This document shows positions 59,636 through 64,000 of a stretch of 64,000 nucleotides of DNA, piece after piece; position 1 is the first letter of the stretch; each line of letters starts with the position of its first letter. The notes below the pieces were generated by a model that saw only the letters and a list, made by a program, of their open reading frames with translations, had not been told where the DNA came from and did not search any database. The stretch comes from JBLWXV01 sp048267245 (GTDB taxonomy: Bacteria; Bdellovibrionota; Bacteriovoracia; Bacteriovoracales; Bacteriovoracaceae), in NCBI GenBank assembly GCA_048267245.1, contig JBLWXV010000001.1, forward strand, positions 930,001-994,000, written 5' to 3'. Both the position numbers and the translations under genes were made by a program.

Positions 59636-60543
59636 TGGCAGCGAAAGTTCTCTCTCAAACTATGCGTGAGAACTTTCACCTTCCTTCATTTGATGGCTCT
59701 TGTGAAATCTATATCGAAGTCCTTTGTAATTATGAAAGAGAAAGCGAGCATCGTGAAACTATCATCCTCATTCACGATGTGACGGACTCTCATCAGCGCC
59801 TACTTCCTTTTGCTGAAAAATTACTTAATTTTTATAGTGGTTTGAAAATCATTCTCTTTGATCTTCGTGGTCATGGACTCTCTACAGGTACGAGAGCTCA
59901 CATTGAGAGTTTTGAAGACTATGGTCTCGACTTTGTGAGTACCTACGGCCAATTAAAAGAGCGGGGAGTGCTTGGTCCGAATGAAAGACCCATTTGTATC
60001 GGTCAGGGCCTAAGCGCGGTGGTGCTCTTGCAGCTCTATCAAATTTATGAATTTCCAATACTGCGTCAACTTAAAGCTCTGACTCTTCTCAATCCAATTC
60101 TTAGATTTAGAGGAGAGTTTATCAGTCGCCTTCCCAATTGGAGTTCGCGCGTAATTAAAAAGGGAGGGGAGTCGATAAAACGATTGCACTTGCCCATTCG
60201 CTTTGAGGGCAGGTCCCTCACAAGTCTCAGCGAGCGGGCCAGCGACTATGACTCTCACCCTCTCGTTTCCCACACCATAACGCTCTCTCTCTTTGGAGAA
60301 TTGATCGAAGCATGCGCTAGACTTAAAAGCAGTTGCTATTTTATTGATGTCCCCTGCTTCTTTGTGACTAGTGGCAGAGATTTCTTTGCCGATCACAAGG
60401 TCACCAATATCTTTATGAAAGGAATTCCTAAAGAATTAGTGACTCATATTTCCTATGCTAATCTACGTCATGACCTTTATAATGAAGGTCTACCGGAAGA
60501 TTTTTGGACCAGTTTAAACTCATGGATGCGAGGCTTAAAATGA
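59635..60543 (+). CDS. Alpha/beta hydrolase
   Basis: The 302-residue product has the alpha/beta hydrolase fold, LRGHGLSTG and the strand ending HDVTDSH. The expected nucleophile elbow (GxSxG) reads GQGLS near residue 124, so Ser is not in the usual place and activity is uncertain. The family includes lysophospholipases. The GTG start overlaps the PilZ stop by one base. Confidence 0.72.
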   Translation: MAAKVLSQTMRENFHLPSFDGSCEIYIEVLCNYERESEHRETIILIHDVTDSHQRLLPFAEKLLNFYSGLKIILFDLRGHGLSTGTRAHIESFEDYGLDFVSTYGQLKERGVLGPNERPICIGQGLSAVVLLQLYQIYEFPILRQLKALTLLNPILRFRGEFISRLPNWSSRVIKKGGESIKRLHLPIRFEGRSLTSLSERASDYDSHPLVSHTITLSLFGELIEACARLKSSCYFIDVPCFFVTSGRDFFADHKVTNIFMKGIPKELVTHISYANLRHDLYNEGLPEDFWTSLNSWMRGLK

Positions 60544-61064
60544 AATACAACTTGATACTTCTTCTCATTTTAGCTGCCTTCACTTCGTGCTCTAATCTCA
60601 CCAAGAACTTTGTGAAAAAGGGCGAGTTTGGCTTTCGCGGCGGCACTTATCACGATGAGAAGTGGGACGACACTCTGACCTTTACCAGAACGAGCTGGTA
60701 CCACGATATGAACCTCTACTTTGAAACCTTAGTAGTGAGACCTGTGGAGCAGAGCCCCTTTACCAGGTGGTTTAGCGACAATGAGCGAGCTCTCATTTCA
60801 GATTGTAGTGACTTCTTTGTAGCGCTTACTTATAGCTTGGATACAGATCGCATCTCGCAAACTGACTTTAAATTAGAGATGGAGCGAAATGGTTATAGAA
60901 CTGTCACGATTACCAATTTTAAGCGCAATATTATGCTCCACCCGGATGCTCAAACCATAAGCCTAAGTCTCTATTCGGCCCAAGGTTACTGCAAACTCAA
61001 GGGTGTTCCACAGTCGACAATTGTAGTCAGGTTTCCTGGCTTTCTTGAATCAACAATTTTTTAA
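60540..61064 (+). CDS. Lipoprotein of unknown function
   Basis: The 174-residue product has a lipobox (FTSC, Cys17). Start ATG 60540 overlaps the hydrolase stop (ATGA); the frame opens to 60504 but that start gives no signal peptide. The mature part has two cysteines and beta segments. No family recognised. It sits between the hydrolase and kinase genes, in one operon. Confidence 0.72.
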   Translation: MKYNLILLLILAAFTSCSNLTKNFVKKGEFGFRGGTYHDEKWDDTLTFTRTSWYHDMNLYFETLVVRPVEQSPFTRWFSDNERALISDCSDFFVALTYSLDTDRISQTDFKLEMERNGYRTVTITNFKRNIMLHPDAQTISLSLYSAQGYCKLKGVPQSTIVVRFPGFLESTIF

Positions 61065-61155
61065 GAGTTCCCTTTAATCGGGAGCTTAGAACTTCATCAA
61101 ATTCTTTAGAATTAATCAGTTTTGCCGATAAGTTACGGTAGGAGACCGATAATTT

Positions 61156-63312
61156 ATGGGCAACGGTAACAATAAATTCGAACGATTCGGTCGTTATCTG
61201 ATCCTCGATCACTTGGTCGATGGTGGGATGGCGAAGATCTGTCGTGCGCGCTTTCTTGGCGAGCAGGCGGATAAAATCGTCGCAATTAAGATGGTACAGC
61301 CCCAATTTTCTAATGATGAGTCTTTTAAGACCATGTTTATGGATGAGATTAAACTCACCTTTGGTCTTCTTCACCCAAATATCGTTCAGACCTACGACTA
61401 CGGGATGCATAATGGTCAACTCTACGTTGCCATGGAGTATTGTGATGGTCGAAACCTCAAAGAGTACTTAGATAAACTGCGCGAGCGCAAGTTCGTCTTT
61501 CCGGTAGAGATTTCGGTCTATATCATCACTCAGGTCTGTCAGGGTCTTCACTATTCGCATACCTTTACAGATAAACTCACTGGCAAAAAAGCCAATATTA
61601 TTCACAGAGATATTTCTCCTCACAACTTGATGCTCACGTATGATGGCGCTATCAAGGTAATCGACTTTGGTATTGCCAAGGCCGAAACTAATAGTGAGGC
61701 CACTCAAGCCGGGACGATTAAGGGGAAGCTCTCTTATCTCGCTCCAGAGTATCTCGATGGTCTTGAACTCGACGCTCGCTATGACGAATTCGCGGTGGGT
61801 ATTACCCTTTGGGAAATGCTCTGTTCGCGCAAGCTCTTTAAGGCGAGCAATGATCTCGCTGTTCTTAAGAAGATTCAAGAATGTAAAATTCCACCGCCAT
61901 CTTCAATTAACCCAAATGTTCCAAAAGAACTCGATGAGATCGTTCTCAAGGCCCTTTCAAAGGATCGCTCTAAGCGTTTTGATGACCTTGATAAGCTCAA
62001 CCGCGCACTCATTAAGTTCCTCTACGCAACATATCCAGACTTCAATGCAACTGATCTTTCCTACTTTGCCAAAGAACTTTTTAAAGAAGAGATCAAGCGC
62101 GACCGTGAAAAACTCTTTGAGTTTGGTAAGGTTGAACTCAATCCATACCTTGAGGATTTAAAGCGCGAGCAAGCAGGGCAGAGCAAGAGCAAGTCTCCAG
62201 CAGCTGCAGGTAGCGAGCTCGATGGTGCTGGCGCCTCCGCTACTGAAGAGGAAGATCTCCAAAAGAAAATTGAAAATACTTTTGACTTTGGTTTTGAAGA
62301 AGATCAAAAGACAGAGACAAAGTCGAGCACTCGTCGCAAGGCCACGGGTGCCCGCAGTAAGGCGGCAAAGGGTGGTGACCTCACCCTTATTGTTCAGCAA
62401 GAAGACAAGACTCTTCAGGTTCAAGCCGCCACTGTTAGTGAGGCCATAGAGCCTGAGTCCGCGGCTTCTGCAAAGAAGACAAAGTCGGCGACTACTGCCA
62501 ATAAGAGAGTTCGCAAGACAAGTTCTGGAGCTACTGCTTCAGGAGCAGGAACAGGCACCTCACGCGTAAGGCGTAAGAAATCTAGTCGTACTCGCTCTGG
62601 AACTAAGAAGGTGAGAGTAAGAAAAGAGTCAAAAGAGAGTAGCGGCAGTAAATTGCCCGCACTTGTGGCCATGCTCTTACTCATTTTTGGAATCTCCTAT
62701 TCTCAGTTCCCAGATGCAATGCCAATTCGAATTAGTTTTCTCGATTCTCTCTTTGGTCACGGTAGTGCTAAGAGAGTGCCCGCCAATGAAAATAAAGAGC
62801 CAATCTTTGAAAATGATCCGGCAGCAAAGAAGTATGGAAAGGTTCTCATTTCTGGGGCGAAGAGTTCGGACATCATTTTTATGAATGGCATGGTTAAAAC
62901 GTTAGATGCTTTAGGCACCGTTCAAGTTCCAATCGGCGAAGAGGTCTATATTCGCGTTCAAAGACCAGAGTATGCCCACTTTGTTCAAAAAGTTAATCTG
63001 GCCTCAGCTAATGATGAAGTTAGAGTGAATGTGAAGTTTAAGAAGAGAGCGGCTTTTGCCTTTCTGGTAAGTGGGGATAACTGTCCTGCCGGAGTGATCG
63101 AGTTCACGCTCTATGGTGAACCAAGAGTGGAGAAGGTCCCGCTACTTAGAAATCGCATTTGGCTGCCAATTGAGATCAAAGAAACAGGTGAGGCTTCACC
63201 AGTTGATTATAAAATGGTCTTCACTCGCAATGACCAAGCTCTAAAGCGTCAAATCAATGTCACTGTATCAAAAGAGTTTGAGGCAGTAGATCTCTGTGAG
63301 CTTCCGCTCTAG
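61156..63312 (+). CDS. Hanks-type Ser/Thr protein kinase with membrane span
   Basis: The 718-residue product has a kinase domain (about residues 10-300) with invariant Lys45 (VAIK), catalytic HRDISPHN (Asp152) and DFG (170-172). A Lys/Ser/Ala-rich region (about 350-495) precedes a membrane span near 499-515 and a C-terminal periplasmic domain of about 190 residues (similar to PEGA-type). It should phosphorylate proteins on Ser/Thr in response to an outer signal. It follows the lipoprotein by 92 bases and probably ends the GYF-PilZ operon. Confidence 0.92.
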   Translation: MGNGNNKFERFGRYLILDHLVDGGMAKICRARFLGEQADKIVAIKMVQPQFSNDESFKTMFMDEIKLTFGLLHPNIVQTYDYGMHNGQLYVAMEYCDGRNLKEYLDKLRERKFVFPVEISVYIITQVCQGLHYSHTFTDKLTGKKANIIHRDISPHNLMLTYDGAIKVIDFGIAKAETNSEATQAGTIKGKLSYLAPEYLDGLELDARYDEFAVGITLWEMLCSRKLFKASNDLAVLKKIQECKIPPPSSINPNVPKELDEIVLKALSKDRSKRFDDLDKLNRALIKFLYATYPDFNATDLSYFAKELFKEEIKRDREKLFEFGKVELNPYLEDLKREQAGQSKSKSPAAAGSELDGAGASATEEEDLQKKIENTFDFGFEEDQKTETKSSTRRKATGARSKAAKGGDLTLIVQQEDKTLQVQAATVSEAIEPESAASAKKTKSATTANKRVRKTSSGATASGAGTGTSRVRRKKSSRTRSGTKKVRVRKESKESSGSKLPALVAMLLLIFGISYSQFPDAMPIRISFLDSLFGHGSAKRVPANENKEPIFENDPAAKKYGKVLISGAKSSDIIFMNGMVKTLDALGTVQVPIGEEVYIRVQRPEYAHFVQKVNLASANDEVRVNVKFKKRAAFAFLVSGDNCPAGVIEFTLYGEPRVEKVPLLRNRIWLPIEIKETGEASPVDYKMVFTRNDQALKRQINVTVSKEFEAVDLCELPL

Positions 63313-64000
63313 TTATTCTCAGTCTCGTCTTCAAAGCGCTTTTTCTGCTTAAAGATATTATTCTTTCTCATATTGAGTAATTTCATAATCTCAGCTGCAG
63401 TCTCTTCAAGCGCTTTGTCGGTCACGTTAAATACAGGCCAGCGCTTGTTGCTCTTAAAAATGGCATTGGCCCACTCCACTTCCTTAAGAATATTGTCTTT
63501 ATCTGCATACTCGCCGGTGTGGGTGGCGGCGCCGAGACGGCTCAGACGATTGCGGCGAATTTCAAAGAGTGCCTCTGGATCAATAGTGAGGGCAAAGATT
63601 TTGCGCTGATCGACTTGGAAGAGTTCTTTAGGAGGCTCACTGCCGTAAATCAAGGGGACATTCACAACCTTAATGCCATGTTGTGAGAGATAAACTGACA
63701 GAGGAGTTTTTGAAGTTCGACTAATACCCACCAAAATGACGTCGGTTAGGTGGAGTGATTCAAGGTTTCTGCCATCGTCGTGATTGAGGGTGAACTCCAT
63801 TGCCTCCACACGCTTAAAGTAAGAGTCGTTTACAGCGTGCAAGAGACCTGGCTCGCTTGAAGGCTCTTGGTCAAAATAATTTGAAAGAGAAGTGAGCACT
63901 GGACCCAGCACATCGAGAGTGCGCACGTGGCGTATGCGAGAAACTTCTGAGATATACTCTCTCATCTGAGCAGAAACGATGGTGTATACCACGAGGTCGT
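63309..64000 (-). CDS. ppsR: Pyruvate, water dikinase regulatory protein PpsR (N terminus cut by edge)
   Basis: About 230 residues of a bifunctional ADP-dependent kinase/Pi-dependent pyrophosphorylase (DUF299) are present. The P-loop GISRTSKTP (residues about 101-109) and the following YLSQHGIKVVNVPLI are typical. Near 63992 the frame shows the central ...VSAQMREYISEV segment, so the N-terminal 40-50 residues lie beyond the window. It regulates PEP synthase or PPDK. The stop overlaps the convergent kinase gene. Confidence 0.9.
   Translation of the reverse strand, partial: DLVVYTIVSAQMREYISEVSRIRHVRTLDVLGPVLTSLSNYFDQEPSSEPGLLHAVNDSYFKRVEAMEFTLNHDDGRNLESLHLTDVILVGISRTSKTPLSVYLSQHGIKVVNVPLIYGSEPPKELFQVDQRKIFALTIDPEALFEIRRNRLSRLGAATHTGEYADKDNILKEVEWANAIFKSNKRWPVFNVTDKALEETAAEIMKLLNMRKNNIFKQKKRFEDETENN

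Noticed and set aside
62421..62684. 87-residue minus-strand ORF in the kinase linker
   Set aside because: Shadow of the Lys/Ser/Ala-rich linker of the kinase gene.

Overview
The window looks like chromosomal core DNA from a Gram-negative, diderm bacterium. It carries an LptE-like lipoprotein, a complete MlaE/MlaF/MlaD set, many lipobox proteins, and Myxococcus/Bdellovibrio-style features: a Hanks-type kinase with an HRDISPHN loop, GYF_2 (DUF4339) domains, PilZ, a degenerate HD-GYP protein, an H1-like Lys/Ala-rich protein and many secreted proteins of unknown function. I infer Bdellovibrionota, perhaps the Bacteriovorax side. This rests on gene style only and was not tested by phylogeny. Base composition is moderate and coding density is high. 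There is no rRNA, CRISPR array, transposase or integrase.

Layout. 0-7.8 kb: an acyl-ACP thioesterase fragment at the left edge, the helicase hrpB, a lipoprotein plus acetyl-CoA hydrolase/transferase operon, a lipoprotein resembling amidoligases, and a flavin reductase/pirin pair. 8-17.8 kb: a secreted phospholipase-D-like protein, an ankyrin protein, a membrane lipoprotein, a ParD-like/methionine aminopeptidase pair (GTGA overlap), an SAM methyltransferase, a DEAD-box helicase with a YaiI-like gene, an AI-2E-type permease and small unknowns. 17.9-19.4 kb: an AT-rich islet beside tRNA-Asp, bounded by degenerate copies of the tRNA 3' end and its terminator. 19.5-24 kb: an SDR enzyme, a small lipoprotein, and a second exported PLD-like protein translationally coupled to a membrane-anchored unknown. 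24-30.4 kb: trmO-def, a low-molecular-weight phosphatase, greB-DUF6165, a methyltransferase, the degenerate HD-GYP protein, and a minus-strand run glyA-nrdR-nusB-unknown. 30.4-36.4 kb: fatty-acid synthesis on the minus strand (rpmF, fabH, fabD, fabG, acpP, terminator, fabF, glyA). 36.5-41.3 kb: shikimate kinase, a pseudo-receiver-like protein, alr behind a hairpin, a lipoprotein, and an FHA coiled-coil protein. 41.4-47.7 kb: mlaE-mlaF-mlaD, then a GYF/acidic-repeat membrane protein whose reading frame appears to continue into the next ORF through a -1 shift at a run of ten A. 47.7-50.3 kb: a DciA-like gene, lptE-holA, rpsT. 50.5-57.1 kb: hbd, an acyl-CoA dehydrogenase, the H1-like protein, thiolase, and a cyclic-nucleotide-binding protein. 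57.1-64 kb: a von Willebrand A lipoprotein, an operon of GYF-GYF-PilZ protein, alpha/beta hydrolase, lipoprotein and Ser/Thr kinase, and the edge-truncated ppsR.

How the genes fit together. The central block is ordinary housekeeping: fatty acids, ribosomal proteins, one-carbon metabolism, peptidoglycan alanine and outer-membrane lipid transport. Hbd, acyl-CoA dehydrogenase and thiolase form a short-chain acyl-CoA module. The most unusual content is (1) the two-ORF protein downstream of mlaD with a likely frameshift at A10, four YPDM repeats and a single membrane span; (2) the c-di-GMP-type/kinase operon at the right end; (3) the tRNA-Asp islet; and (4) hairpins that enclose the likely ribosome-binding sites of alr and nrdR.
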